From positions 263,322 to 327,321 of the forward strand of contig NZ_BMHY01000003.1 in assembly GCF_014641555.1 (NCBI RefSeq): DNA of 64,000 bases. Direction: 5' to 3'. The notes beneath the pieces were generated by a model. That model ran no database searches and had not been told where the DNA came from. It worked only from the letters and a program-made list of their open reading frames with translations. Position 1 is the stretch's first letter. Each line of letters starts with the position of its first letter. Position numbers and translations under genes: made by a program. The stretch is from Paenibacillus radicis (ex Gao et al. 2016). GTDB taxonomy: Bacteria; Bacillota; Bacilli; Paenibacillales; Paenibacillaceae. Of the stretch, positions 25,375-34,124 are shown piece after piece.

Positions 25375-26319
25375 TCACCATTTAAATCCCTCAGGTTTAT
25401 TAATTTCTGGATATGGAGCTTCTCCTGATGCATACGGCATGACTGTTGTATATGCGGCTTTTCTTAGGTCATAGATGACAATTCCCTGTTGAACCTTATT
25501 ATCATCATCCATGAAAGAATAGGACATCATCGCTTTCGTGCTGTCCGGACTCCATTCCACAAGCCGATAATACGGGTCCGGTCTCGCCTGTTTCACTGCC
25601 GTATACAGTTTATTTTTCTCAAGAACATCATAAACACTATTTTCAAGCAACGACTCTCCAGTCATCGGGTCTACCAAATCAATAGAGCCCCAAGTCCGCC
25701 CCCCATACGCAATGGACAATTTATTACTGTCTCCCGACCATTTCAGATCCTCTACACTAAGCCATTGACCCTTTAAAGGATATACAGTACTTTGCTCAAA
25801 ATCATATATCCACACTTCACCGTCATTGTAACGAGCTTCATTAAATAGATGGAAAGCAACTCGTTTACCGTCAGGGGACCTGCTAAAAGCAGGGCCGTTA
25901 AAATTATGCTGATAAACTTCCAGCGCAAATTTTGCAGCTGTCACCACATTAATATCAGTCGATACAAGCAGCTTCTCTATCGCATCTATTGCCTTCTGTT
26001 TTTCCGGATGTTCGCTATATGCAATAAGCTTGTTGCATGCATACCACTCAACGTAAGGATCCGAATGTGACACCCCTTCCAGATAAAGATTGAAGAGATC
26101 CGGATCTTCCGGGGAATCGATTGATACTATTTCATATTGCCTTGCAGCTAACTCATCCCATACTGAAAAAGGATTGGCCGCCACCCCCGCTTCAAAAGAA
26201 AAGCTCTGCTCATCCGTATTCACATCTCTTGATGGAGGATTAGCTGCGGGCGCTGTCTTTAAACAGCCTGATAATGCCGTCAAAATAATAAGACTTATAA
26301 TTGCCGCTCTACACTTCAT
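25375..26319 (-). CDS. Lipoprotein with HEAT-like and beta-propeller-like parts
   Basis: This 314-residue exported lipoprotein has a signal ending in LSGC. Residues about 80-150 (DPYVEWYACNKLIAYSEHPEKQKAIDAIEKLL) look like HEAT-type helices. Then FSRSPDGKRVAFHLFNEARYNDGEVWIYDFEQ, LKWSGDSNKLSIAYGG and VEWSPDSTKAMMSYSF are WD/TolB-like blades. GGAGG precedes the ATG. There is no enzyme motif, and the role, possibly in protein interaction at the cell surface, is unknown. Confidence 0.65.
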   Translation of the reverse strand: MKCRAAIISLIILTALSGCLKTAPAANPPSRDVNTDEQSFSFEAGVAANPFSVWDELAARQYEIVSIDSPEDPDLFNLYLEGVSHSDPYVEWYACNKLIAYSEHPEKQKAIDAIEKLLVSTDINVVTAAKFALEVYQHNFNGPAFSRSPDGKRVAFHLFNEARYNDGEVWIYDFEQSTVYPLKGQWLSVEDLKWSGDSNKLSIAYGGRTWGSIDLVDPMTGESLLENSVYDVLEKNKLYTAVKQARPDPYYRLVEWSPDSTKAMMSYSFMDDDNKVQQGIVIYDLRKAAYTTVMPYASGEAPYPEINKPEGFKW

Positions 26320-26556
26320 GTAACGCCTCCGATCTAGGGTTATCTGGTAAACCAGACGAATAGATTCAAATTAAGTTGCACAGTGAAACGGCAAGTTCTA
26401 AGGTCATCTGCAATGGATAGCCTTTTTCCTGATCCCGCTAAAATCAATATTGTGTTCTGCTAATATAACAAGTACATGGTTAAAGACATGTCCGGGCTTG
26501 AATATAAGGTAATTAAGACTCTATCTCGAGAGAGGTACAAGAGTGATTTCCTGCAA

Positions 26557-26593
26557 AAATAGACCGGGGCTCAAATTCAGCCCCGGTCTATTT
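26557..26593 (-). terminator. Terminator of the serine hydrolase gene
   Basis: A 15-bp stem AAATAGACCGGGGCT and complement with a 7-nt loop lies 20 nt past the stop at 26613. The rest of 26320-26556 shows no feature. Confidence 0.88.
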
Positions 26594-26612
26594 GCGTTAT
26601 CAATCCTGTTGT

Positions 26613-27761
26613 TTACCAAACACTCGCATAAGCATAGTTCCGTATCGTGCCGTGATAGCGATACCACGGAGAAGCATTTTCCTGCTGGGCATAGAATAGC
26701 GTCACTTCCGCATCGGGATCGATGACCACATAACAGCCTCTAGCGCCATCCCAGCCAAATTCTCCATTTTGACTAAGTGAATTATTATCCTCGTGATTCA
26801 CCATGGTTCTGACGCCTAGGCCATAGCCATAGCCATACTTGCTTTCCCCGCCAAACCGGTTAAAGTCCTGCTGCGCAACGGGAGATAGACGATTTATGCG
26901 CATCGCATTCACCGTCTCCGGTCTCAGAATACGCTCGCCGTTAGGCGCCAGACCATAGTTGCATAGCGCCTCCGCAAACACAATATAGTCAGGAACCGTG
27001 GAGTATAATCCGCCTCCGCCGCTTTCATAAGCTTTGCCCGGCTGAAGGTTAAAGCTTTCGCCAATGCTTGCCGCCCGGTGGGTACGGGCATCAAAGCTAT
27101 TGTACAGCTTGCAGAATCGGCTTTCATCTTTCAACTGGAACGAAGTATCTTTCATACCCAGCGGGTCAAAAATATTTTGCTGCAAATAGTGACCGAAGGT
27201 CTGCCCTGTTACTGCCTCAAGCAGCCCTGCTAACACATCATGGCAAACGGTATATTTGAAGTGCGAGCCAGGCTCGAAGAGCAGCGGCTCTTGCGCCAGC
27301 GCCTTAATGACGGAAAGTGTCTGGCCTTCTCCGTTGCTTTCAGCAATCGCTTTATTAACAGCGTCCGTATCGATCTTCTCGACACCCGCCGTCATTGTAA
27401 ATAGATGCTCAATTGTAATAGGATTTAGAGCAGGAAGCAGTTCCTCTGTTCCATCTGGCAATGTGTGACGAACGGACATATGTTTAAATTCGGGAATGTA
27501 CTCATGCAACGGATCGCTGAGTTTGAACTTCCCTTGTTCCAGAAGCTGCAGCAAAGCTGTGACGGTTATAACCTTTGTGGCAGAATACAATCTGAAAATG
27601 CTATCCCTGCTAAAAGGAACCTGATTCTCCACATCCGAGAAACCGGTATAATGCTCGTAGACAGGCTGGTGTTTGTGATACATGGCCACACCAAGCCCGG
27701 GTATATTTTTCTCTTTATAAAACGCTTCCAAATATGAAGTTAGCTTCGTAAAATTCATCAT
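26613..27761 (-). CDS. Serine hydrolase, class C beta-lactamase/esterase family
   Basis: This 382-residue protein of the PBP/beta-lactamase fold has no signal peptide. The nucleophile motif SxxK is in FRLYSATKVITVTALLQLLEQG (about residues 60-63). The second motif position holds YTVCHDVLAGLLEAVTG, where the usual Asn of YxN is not seen. Family features GLPVGAF-like are absent, but YESGGGGLYSTVPDYIVFAEAL is typical. The usual KTG is replaced by FGWDGARG. This fits EstB-like esterases or D-aminopeptidase relatives better than a true beta-lactamase. It is monocistronic with its own terminator. Confidence 0.78.
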   Translation of the reverse strand: MMNFTKLTSYLEAFYKEKNIPGLGVAMYHKHQPVYEHYTGFSDVENQVPFSRDSIFRLYSATKVITVTALLQLLEQGKFKLSDPLHEYIPEFKHMSVRHTLPDGTEELLPALNPITIEHLFTMTAGVEKIDTDAVNKAIAESNGEGQTLSVIKALAQEPLLFEPGSHFKYTVCHDVLAGLLEAVTGQTFGHYLQQNIFDPLGMKDTSFQLKDESRFCKLYNSFDARTHRAASIGESFNLQPGKAYESGGGGLYSTVPDYIVFAEALCNYGLAPNGERILRPETVNAMRINRLSPVAQQDFNRFGGESKYGYGYGLGVRTMVNHEDNNSLSQNGEFGWDGARGCYVVIDPDAEVTLFYAQQENASPWYRYHGTIRNYAYASVW

Positions 27762-27973
27762 TCTCCACCTGCCGTTTCACTGAACTGTTACTATCCTAAT
27801 AGGCATTCTCCATTCAATTTTATCACTCTAGATGAGCTGTTGGATACTTCAATAATGCGACATGCATACCTTATTTAGTGGCCTTAATAATTTTACTGAT
27901 TGCTTTTCTTGAGCCTGTAACAGCCGTCTTATGAACCTTTCATTATCCTTTCGAAACCGTATTTTTCAACTAA

Positions 27974-28201
27974 CTATGCATCTTTAGTGCTTAGTATCCC
28001 CGTCATCCACTCGGCATCGCATAAGTAATACATATTAGCTTCATCCGTAATGACCCTGGCAAACGCAATCATTTTATCTTTATCCTACACCCCATAGCAA
28101 AATGAGTTTTGGATGGACTTTTTATTTTTTTCAGGAGGTCGTTTGCTTGCCCAATAGCTTGAAGCTAAGAAATCCAAAACAGTTTGAATATGATAGGACA
28201 C
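27974..28201 (-). pseudogene. Decayed GNAT N-acetyltransferase
   Basis: Reading the minus strand from 28201 gives 75 codons that match a small GNAT acetyltransferase: VLDFLASSYWASKRPPE, then SIQNSFCYGV, an in-frame TAG where family members have Tyr, and then DKDKMIAFARVITDEANMYYLCD. The stretch then jumps directly to EWMTGILSTKDA and stops. The whole acetyl-CoA-binding RGxGxG segment is missing, as is the C-terminus. So there is a nonsense mutation, an internal deletion and a truncation. The surrounding 27762-28305 holds nothing else I can support. Confidence 0.7.
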
Positions 28202-28305
28202 CTCCCAAGCTAATATTTGAAAGAGCCTGGTAGTCATCTCGCAAAGAATTTGTCTCTCCTGTTCTACCTATACCAACCATTTATAGCTTACAAAAAAATA
28301 AGAAA

Positions 28306-28755
28306 TCACTGTGACCATCTTTTTTTCCAAGACGCATAATCAACACCCTTTATCTCAGCCAATGTTTCCCCATGTAGAGAATGATAAATATTATCCTCTA
28401 ATACATATCCTCCAATAACCTCATTTTCCACAATAATTAAATATATATTCTGTTTTGTTGTTATCGAATCCTTATAAGGAATTCTATCTACAAGCACTTT
28501 ATAAACACTAACTTCCTTTTTAAAAAACTTGTCTGGATCAGCGCTTTGTACTCCCCATTTCTGTAAACGATGTTCCGAAAGTAAAGTATTTCCTTTGAGC
28601 TCATCATTATTTAGAATATATTTTTCTGACAATTCGATTTCAAAAACTGCAACTCCTAATTTATTCAGATAATTCTCTATCAATGTTTTATAGCCCCCTT
28701 TCCCGCAAGAAGAAACAAATAGCAGTATAAGCATACATAAAATCAGCCTTCGCAT
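28306..28755 (-). CDS. Small lipoprotein of unknown function
   Basis: This 149-residue protein starts at ATG 28755 (MRRLILCMLI) after GGGTGG. The signal ends FVSSC, a lipobox. The mature part has no recognised domain; it is acidic and rich in Lys, Glu and Tyr, with KQNIYLIIVENEVIGGYVLED near the end. AT-rich codon use matches the divergently placed protease gene, suggesting both arrived together. It could be a protease-associated or immunity-like lipoprotein, but nothing in the sequence proves it. Confidence 0.6.
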   Translation of the reverse strand: MRRLILCMLILLFVSSCGKGGYKTLIENYLNKLGVAVFEIELSEKYILNNDELKGNTLLSEHRLQKWGVQSADPDKFFKKEVSVYKVLVDRIPYKDSITTKQNIYLIIVENEVIGGYVLEDNIYHSLHGETLAEIKGVDYASWKKRWSQ

Positions 28756-28793
28756 ATTAGTTCCACCCTTCTCCAAAAATATTAATCTAATAA

Positions 28794-28821
28794 TTGACAA
28801 AATTGTTAATATAGTTAAAAA
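28794..28821 (+). promoter_or_regulatory. Probable promoter of the secreted protease gene
   Basis: TTGACA (28794-28799) is followed after 16 nt by TAAAAA (28816-28821). The region is AT-rich, so the -10 is uncertain. AAAGGAGG lies 10 nt before the ATG at 28904. Confidence 0.4.
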
Positions 28822-28903
28822 TGATTGGAGTAATATATTTTTCCTTTTACATGGAAGATTATACTTTCTATGTTAGGGGAAGTCAAAAAAAGGAGGAAAT
28901 AGT

Positions 28904-30250
28904 ATGGTAAAAAGAAAAGGAACATTTTTAGCTTCACTTATTTTGGTTATCGCTCTCTTAATTCCATCTGCTACACTTACCGCAAACCCAGGAAATAGTA
29001 TTGATCTAGAAATCCTAGAAAGTTCAATTGAATATCGAGAATTGCATGGATTGAATTCAAGCACCAAATATGTAAGTGAACTGCTTTTAAGCGATAATAC
29101 CTATGAAAGAATTGTAGGCATACCACTAACAAAAGATGAATTTCTGTTACTTGAGGAACGAGATCAATTATTAGACAGCATTTCTGATTACAGAGAAAGT
29201 TTGAAAGCCGAACGGATTCCAAATGGCGATCTATTCTATGATATAAAAACGGGTGAAGTTACACTAAATCTTGTAGAAGCTACTGATAATACTATAAAAA
29301 GAGTAAAAGAAAAATTCCCAAAACCTGAAAAACTTAAAATCAAAAGAGTAACATTTACCTCTGAAGCTCTCTCCGAAGCACTAGAAAAACTGCGCAATAG
29401 CTACTCAGATCTTGATGGATTAAAAACAATTCATATAGATACTCAAAAAAATAGAATTATTATCGGTTTAAAAGATTCCTCTCCGGATATAAGAAAAAAA
29501 GTAACCTCTTTAGTTGATTCCGAAATGCTAGAATTTACAGAAGCAAGCGATGTATCGCCTCTAGCAATTTCTGATCTATCCAATAATCACAGACCTTTGG
29601 TTGCTGGTACTAAAATTTTCTCAGATTACTCCGGTGGGTGTAGTACGGGTTTTTACGCAAATACCCTTTCAGGAAACATTGTACTCGTTACAGCCGGCCA
29701 CTGTACAACGGTAGGTTCTAATGGGATCACAACAAAAGATGCATGGTATCAACCGACAAAATCATCATCCAACAAAATTGGAAACTCCTTGTATAGAAAT
29801 AGCGGTAATTCATTCGCAGATTCCCTGACAGTATCCCTTGATAGTTCAACAATAAAATCTACAGATGTATTCGAGGCAACTAGTTCTACCACTGTGACAT
29901 ATCCTGTTAGATACGTCGAATCACCTACAGCAGAGGTAGTTGGAATGGAAACTTGTAAAACAGGCTTTACAACAGGCACAACCTGCGGCCAGTACCAAGG
30001 GAAAACTGATGTTCTAAGCTACGGTTCTGGCTATACAACTATGTATGATTTAAGATTAGCGAGTTGGACAGCTAACCATGGGGATAGCGGTGGTACAGTT
30101 TTCAAGAAAAAGTTTAATTCACAGTACGGAAGAGTCGATGTAACCTTGCAAGGATTAGTGGGCGGTGAAGTAACAATCGGCGGAACTAACTATCGTTTCT
30201 ATTCTCATGTATCTAATATTGCTGGAATAACGACACCTGTAACCCTCTAA
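28904..30250 (+). CDS. Secreted chymotrypsin-like serine protease with N-terminal prodomain
   Basis: This 448-residue exported protease of the S1 (streptogrisin/alpha-lytic-like) type has a signal peptide at residues 1-26 (LILVIALLIPSATLTA). A prodomain of about 200 residues follows, including LEKLRNSYSDLDGLKTIHID, typical of folding-assistant propeptides. The catalytic triad is His266 in TAGHC, Asp306 in SFADS and Ser395 in HGDSGGTVF. Three Cys (CSTGF, ETCKTGFTTGTTC and others) may form disulfides. Base composition is far more AT-rich than the flanking operons, a sign of transfer. A possible terminator follows at 30336. Confidence 0.88.
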   Translation: MVKRKGTFLASLILVIALLIPSATLTANPGNSIDLEILESSIEYRELHGLNSSTKYVSELLLSDNTYERIVGIPLTKDEFLLLEERDQLLDSISDYRESLKAERIPNGDLFYDIKTGEVTLNLVEATDNTIKRVKEKFPKPEKLKIKRVTFTSEALSEALEKLRNSYSDLDGLKTIHIDTQKNRIIIGLKDSSPDIRKKVTSLVDSEMLEFTEASDVSPLAISDLSNNHRPLVAGTKIFSDYSGGCSTGFYANTLSGNIVLVTAGHCTTVGSNGITTKDAWYQPTKSSSNKIGNSLYRNSGNSFADSLTVSLDSSTIKSTDVFEATSSTTVTYPVRYVESPTAEVVGMETCKTGFTTGTTCGQYQGKTDVLSYGSGYTTMYDLRLASWTANHGDSGGTVFKKKFNSQYGRVDVTLQGLVGGEVTIGGTNYRFYSHVSNIAGITTPVTL

Positions 30251-30335
30251 TAAAAGCATTGCAGTATGTAGAGTTGGTTGGAGAATATAATTTTCAGTTG
30301 TTTAAAATACAAATTTTTTTTACTGAATTGCAGAG

Positions 30336-30365
30336 GAGATGGAGCTGTTATGGCAGCTTCATCTC
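30336..30365 (+). terminator. Possible terminator after the protease gene
   Basis: A 12-bp stem GAGATGGAGCTG/CAGCTTCATCTC (one G-T pair) has a 6-nt loop and is followed only by TATTTG. The tail is weak. The rest of 30251-30599 shows nothing else. Confidence 0.5.
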
Positions 30366-30599
30366 TATTTGTCATGGCATCGCACATAATTCCGATAAGA
30401 TCAGCCATCAGCAGGCAATTCATTAACAGTTATAATTAAGTATTTCCAAAATATGAAACTGGTAATCTAGCTGTCTTATCCTTCACAAATCTATGCAATT
30501 GTACGTTCAAGAATTAAAATCCAAAAAATAAATTGACTTATTTTTCTTTATATGTCTTTATTTGTTAATAGGAGCAGGGAATATAAGGAGGAATTTATA

Positions 30600-30998
30600 A
30601 TGATTCGTGCAGCTAAAAAAAGATTAGCATTGCTATCTCTAAGCGCCGCTCTCTTGTTGGCGTGGCCAGTTGGTGCCTTTGCCGGTACCGATACAGGCAC
30701 TAAATTTGGCCATACCTACAAGTTTACTAACGGCTATATCAGCAATGGCGCCTGGGCACAAACTTATTTCTCCGATCAAAGCGCACCTAAGGAAGTCACA
30801 CTGACTTATACGTACCGGAACCTTAGTAATATGACGGTCGTCACGACTGGTCCTGTGACCAATGCAAGCAGTACTTCCGTTGCCTATGCCTTAATCCAAG
30901 TACCGAACGGAATTAGTCAGCAGCCAGTCAGCGGATACAGCTCGCATCTCGTTAACCTTGGAACGCCATCTATCATAAACACATATTTGCCTATTTAA
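30600..30998 (+). CDS. Small secreted protein of unknown function
   Basis: This 132-residue protein starts at ATG 30600, with AAGGAGGAA upstream. A clear signal peptide (LALLSLSAALLLAWPVGAFAG) is cut near residue 29. The mature part of about 104 residues is neutral, with no Cys, and rich in Ser, Thr, Tyr and Asn. Alternating beta-type stretches (EVTLTYTYRNLSNMTVVTTG, TSVAYALIQVPNG) suggest a small beta sandwich. Its GC content is host-like. No known family is recognised. It lies 84 nt before a binding lipoprotein. Confidence 0.6.
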   Translation: MIRAAKKRLALLSLSAALLLAWPVGAFAGTDTGTKFGHTYKFTNGYISNGAWAQTYFSDQSAPKEVTLTYTYRNLSNMTVVTTGPVTNASSTSVAYALIQVPNGISQQPVSGYSSHLVNLGTPSIINTYLPI

Positions 30999-31082
30999 GT
31001 AATCGATAAAACATAGAGGATACCCTGCTCCGTCCTTCATGATTTATCGGAACGGAAATGTTTGGGAAGGAGGCGTACTGCG

Positions 31083-32651
31083 ATGGCTTATAAAGCTGGC
31101 GCCTGGCGAGATATACGCTGCAAAGCGATTATTTCAATACTCTTTTTGAGCATAATTATGCTTTTAATTAGTGGCTGCATGGGTGAGACCAAGCAAGCTT
31201 CCGCTCCATCTGCCAGCCAGGAGCCTGTCCAAGAAGTGCTGAAGCCTGAAGACTATGAGACGTTATGGCCCGGCAAAAAGAAGCTGATTTGGCTATCCGA
31301 CAGCGATTTGCTATATAGTTCGTCCAAAGATATTCTCGTCGAATTTAACAATACGCTGCTGGCAAACGGCACCGACTTCGTTGTGGAATTCGTAAATGCC
31401 AATGCAAACAGCGTTCAGCAATATTATGATCTGATCCGGAGATTCAAGCAGGAAGGCAAGCAGGTTGATTTGCTGAATACAGGCTCAGGCTCGTCTGAAG
31501 TGGACATTCGCACCTACCCGGCTGCCGTCAGGGATGGTTTACTGGAGCCCCTAGATAACTACCTGCAGACGAAGGACGGGAAGCTGTTGTATGATCATAT
31601 ACTTCCCAGCTCGTGGGAGATGGTCACATTAGATCATCAAATCTTTGGCATACATCCTATGCCGACTGCTGCAGCCAACCTGTATCTATTTATTAATAAA
31701 CGTATCCAGGAAAAATACAAGATTACACTGCCCAAGCAAATAGCCAGTTTAGCAGCATTAGAGAAGGCATTGTCAATGGCGGCTGAAGAAAGCAAGCTGG
31801 ATCAGAAATTTGTGCCGCTATACATCTGGCTCGGGTCGGGGAAAGAAATGACCGGCTATGATTTTCTAAGCAGTGGAATTGCAGTGCGCCACACAGAAAG
31901 CGGTGCCCCTCTTGCTTTCAATCCTTACGCGGAACAAGATGTAAACCAATTGATCCAAGCGATGTCAGCATATAAGGAAGCTGGATATACGAAGGAAGGA
32001 CAAGCATTCGAAGAAGTATTGAAAGGCAATTTCTTTGCCTTTGTGACCTATGCCTATCCTTCCACCTATCACAATGGCAAGTTGCAGTTGGGCATAACAG
32101 ACCCCATTCTAAATGTGAATGCGCATCTTTTGCAAGACGGAATGAATTTTGAAGCCGTTAATGGCATTAACGGCTTGGCATCATGGTCCGCTAATAAGGC
32201 AGAAGCCTTTCAATTGTTAACGCTTGTGAACACGAACAGTGAGTTGTCCAATTTGCTACGCCATGGCTTCAAAAAGGCTAGCTCTGGGAAACTGCAGTTC
32301 AAGGATATGGAAGAGATGATGCGCGGAATCGCATCGCCGTCCAACAATCTTATTACGGTTCCGGTTGGTTTGGAGACCGACAACAAGCTGAATGACTACC
32401 GGGAGTATGCAGCCAGCTTTTCAATGTCGCCGGCAGCAGGCTTTATACTGGATGAAGGGAATATTCGAGAAGATTTATTAGCGATTGGAGAAATCAATCG
32501 AAAGTATGAGGCGCTGTGGATTGGGAGCAAGGATGCTGATACTCAACTTATGAAAGTGAATGAGGAGTTGAAGGCGGCTCATATTGATCAAGTGCTTGTT
32601 GAAATTAACAAGCAGCTCGACAACTGGTGGAAGGCATCTCGAACGAAATGA
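31083..32651 (+). CDS. Orphan extracellular solute-binding lipoprotein (family 1)
   Basis: This 522-residue lipoprotein starts at ATG 31083 with AAGGAGG 9 nt upstream. The signal ends at LLISGC. The mature part resembles the family-1 carbohydrate-binding proteins of Paenibacillus: LANGTDFVVEFVNANANSVQQYYDLIRRFKQEGKQVDLLNTG, then YPAAVRDGLLEPLDNYLQ and INGLASWSANKAEAFQLLTLVN. No permease or ATPase is adjacent, so it is an orphan or partners a system elsewhere. A strong terminator follows. Confidence 0.72.
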   Translation: MAYKAGAWRDIRCKAIISILFLSIIMLLISGCMGETKQASAPSASQEPVQEVLKPEDYETLWPGKKKLIWLSDSDLLYSSSKDILVEFNNTLLANGTDFVVEFVNANANSVQQYYDLIRRFKQEGKQVDLLNTGSGSSEVDIRTYPAAVRDGLLEPLDNYLQTKDGKLLYDHILPSSWEMVTLDHQIFGIHPMPTAAANLYLFINKRIQEKYKITLPKQIASLAALEKALSMAAEESKLDQKFVPLYIWLGSGKEMTGYDFLSSGIAVRHTESGAPLAFNPYAEQDVNQLIQAMSAYKEAGYTKEGQAFEEVLKGNFFAFVTYAYPSTYHNGKLQLGITDPILNVNAHLLQDGMNFEAVNGINGLASWSANKAEAFQLLTLVNTNSELSNLLRHGFKKASSGKLQFKDMEEMMRGIASPSNNLITVPVGLETDNKLNDYREYAASFSMSPAAGFILDEGNIREDLLAIGEINRKYEALWIGSKDADTQLMKVNEELKAAHIDQVLVEINKQLDNWWKASRTK

Positions 32652-32664
32652 CCAGGTCTAAATG

Positions 32665-32723
32665 AAGACATTGCTAGCGTGAAATTCCTGTTTCAGACAG
32701 GACGCCGCCGCTAGCAATGTCTT
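32665..32723 (+). terminator. Terminator of the orphan binding-protein gene
   Basis: A 15-bp stem (AAGACATTGCTAGCG and complement, arms 32665-32679 and 32709-32723) with a long loop is followed by ATTTTATT. Confidence 0.8.
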
Positions 32724-32759
32724 ATTTTATTAATTAATCATGCTAAAGCAGTTCGATCA

Positions 32760-33602
32760 TCATTCATTATAGGAAGTGTGAGTAGCAATGGCATTAATCA
32801 CTAAATCCCAGTCGTCAGGATGAAGCTCATGCCCCGTTCCCTCCAATGTCAGTAACACCGAATCCGGAATTTCGTTAGCAAGATGCCTCCCATGCTCATA
32901 AGGAATAATGGGGTCCTCTGTGCCGTGTATGATCAGAGCGGGTACACTGATTTCCCCCGTTCTAGCCAGGTAGACTTCTCCGCCTGCCAGCAAACCGTGA
33001 TTATTCATGCTCGCTATCGCGTTGCTTCTTGCAAATTCTTTTTTAGCCAGCAAACTAACGTTATTCTCATCAAAAGGATGCTTGGAGCCCACCAGTATTC
33101 TAGATCTATCGACCGCAAATTGGACGACCGATTGCTCATTAGTCCAATCTATTTCCCCCATATTTGAGAAAAAGTTCATAACTCGATCCTCCATTGGAGG
33201 GAGAGGCGGCGCAAAGTTGGATGTAGCCAGAAGAGTTACGCTAAGCACTCTTTCCGAATGCCGCAAAGCTATCATTTGAGCCAGCATACCGCCCATGGAC
33301 ATGCCTGCAAGATGTGCTTGCGCAATCTTATAGGCATCCAATACTCGAATAGCATCATCTGCCATGTCCTCGAACGTATAACCCGGCTGGCCAGGCTCGT
33401 AGGTTGTTGAGCGTCCCACATCGCGATTATCATAACGAATGACAAAACGCCCCGTATCCGCTAACGACTGGCAGAACTCCTCTTCCCACCAAATCATGGA
33501 GGATTGGGCGCCCATAATAAGCAAAATAGCCGGGTTGGCTTGATCTCCGAAACTGTCCGTACATATTTCAATTCCATCTATTTTTATCAGTCGTTCGTTC
33601 AT
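32760..33602 (-). CDS. Alpha/beta hydrolase
   Basis: This 280-residue cytoplasmic hydrolase has the nucleophile elbow GMSMGG (Ser102), the oxyanion-side strand ILLIMGAQSSMIWWEEEF, the acid in HGTEDPIIPYEHG and the base His in LEGTGHELHPDDW. The sequence RYDNRDVGRSTTYEPGQPGYTFEDMADDAIRVLDAY is typical of the aclacinomycin-methylesterase-like or haloperoxidase-like group. The substrate is unknown. GGAGGGA precedes the ATG. It is monocistronic, separated from the upstream decayed gene by a terminator. Confidence 0.8.
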   Translation of the reverse strand: MNERLIKIDGIEICTDSFGDQANPAILLIMGAQSSMIWWEEEFCQSLADTGRFVIRYDNRDVGRSTTYEPGQPGYTFEDMADDAIRVLDAYKIAQAHLAGMSMGGMLAQMIALRHSERVLSVTLLATSNFAPPLPPMEDRVMNFFSNMGEIDWTNEQSVVQFAVDRSRILVGSKHPFDENNVSLLAKKEFARSNAIASMNNHGLLAGGEVYLARTGEISVPALIIHGTEDPIIPYEHGRHLANEIPDSVLLTLEGTGHELHPDDWDLVINAIATHTSYNE

Positions 33603-33623
33603 GTGTAAATCCCTCCAATGTTT

Positions 33624-33658
33624 ATAAAAAATAAAAAAACACAGGCTATTGGCCTGTG
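33624..33658 (-). terminator. Terminator after the decayed small gene
   Basis: On the minus strand CACAGGC/GCCTGTG with a 5-nt loop is followed by a run of seven T and more A/T. It sits just upstream of the hydrolase start and isolates it from transcription of 33725-33946. Confidence 0.75.
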
Positions 33659-33724
33659 CGTGAAGTAATCGAAAAAGAAATTGAAAATGAACACTACAAG
33701 ATCATCACCCTATGACAGACAGAC

Positions 33725-33946
33725 TTACTGTCCATTCACCGGATAAAAATCATAAAGGTCCATTACAAATTTCTTCAAATCCAGTCTATGCGATTGGGGA
33801 GCCAATTCCTCAGTAGCCTCAATCGCATATAACTAAACTGGGTTTCCGTGCAGGCAAACCATTCTTCGATTACGTTGCACACAAATAGCCTTAGATCACT
33901 ATTCCATTCATTGTGCAAGCCATATCGAAGAATTAATTTAGCACAC
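33725..33946 (-). pseudogene. Frameshifted small gene, family not recognised
   Basis: The minus strand has a promoter (TTGACA 34001-34006, 18 nt, TAGCAT 33977-33982), GGAGGGG at 33951-33957 and GTG starts right after. But both GTG frames stop at once. A second frame is open for about 150 nt (LILRYGLHNEWNSDLRLF, VIEEWFACTETQF). Then a third frame carries on with LYAIEATEELAPQ and RLDLKKFVMDLYDFYPVNGQ to a stop at 33725, followed by a terminator. The two open pieces join into a protein-like sequence, so at least two frameshifts are likely. I do not recognise the family. Confidence 0.45.
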
Positions 33947-34040
33947 GTAACCCCTCCGTCCGTATCAATTAAAGCTATGCTAACATATGGTGATTTTCCA
34001 TGTCAATACATGGATATATCCCCTGGAGCTACGCCGCTTG

Positions 34041-34080
34041 AAAAAAACAAAAAAGCTGCTCTGCATAAACAGAACAGCTT
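34041..34080 (-). terminator. Terminator of the SLH protein gene
   Basis: On the minus strand an 11-bp stem with one mismatch (arms 34053-34063 and 34070-34080) is followed by a T-rich tail, 45 nt past the stop at 34125. Confidence 0.8.
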
Positions 34081-34124
34081 GCTTGTTGTCCACATAAAAA
34101 CATGATTTGTTTCCAATCATGGAC

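Noticed and set aside
26613..27761. True beta-lactamase
   Set aside because: SxxK is present but YxN and KTG are not kept and there is no signal peptide; an esterase-type relative is more likely.
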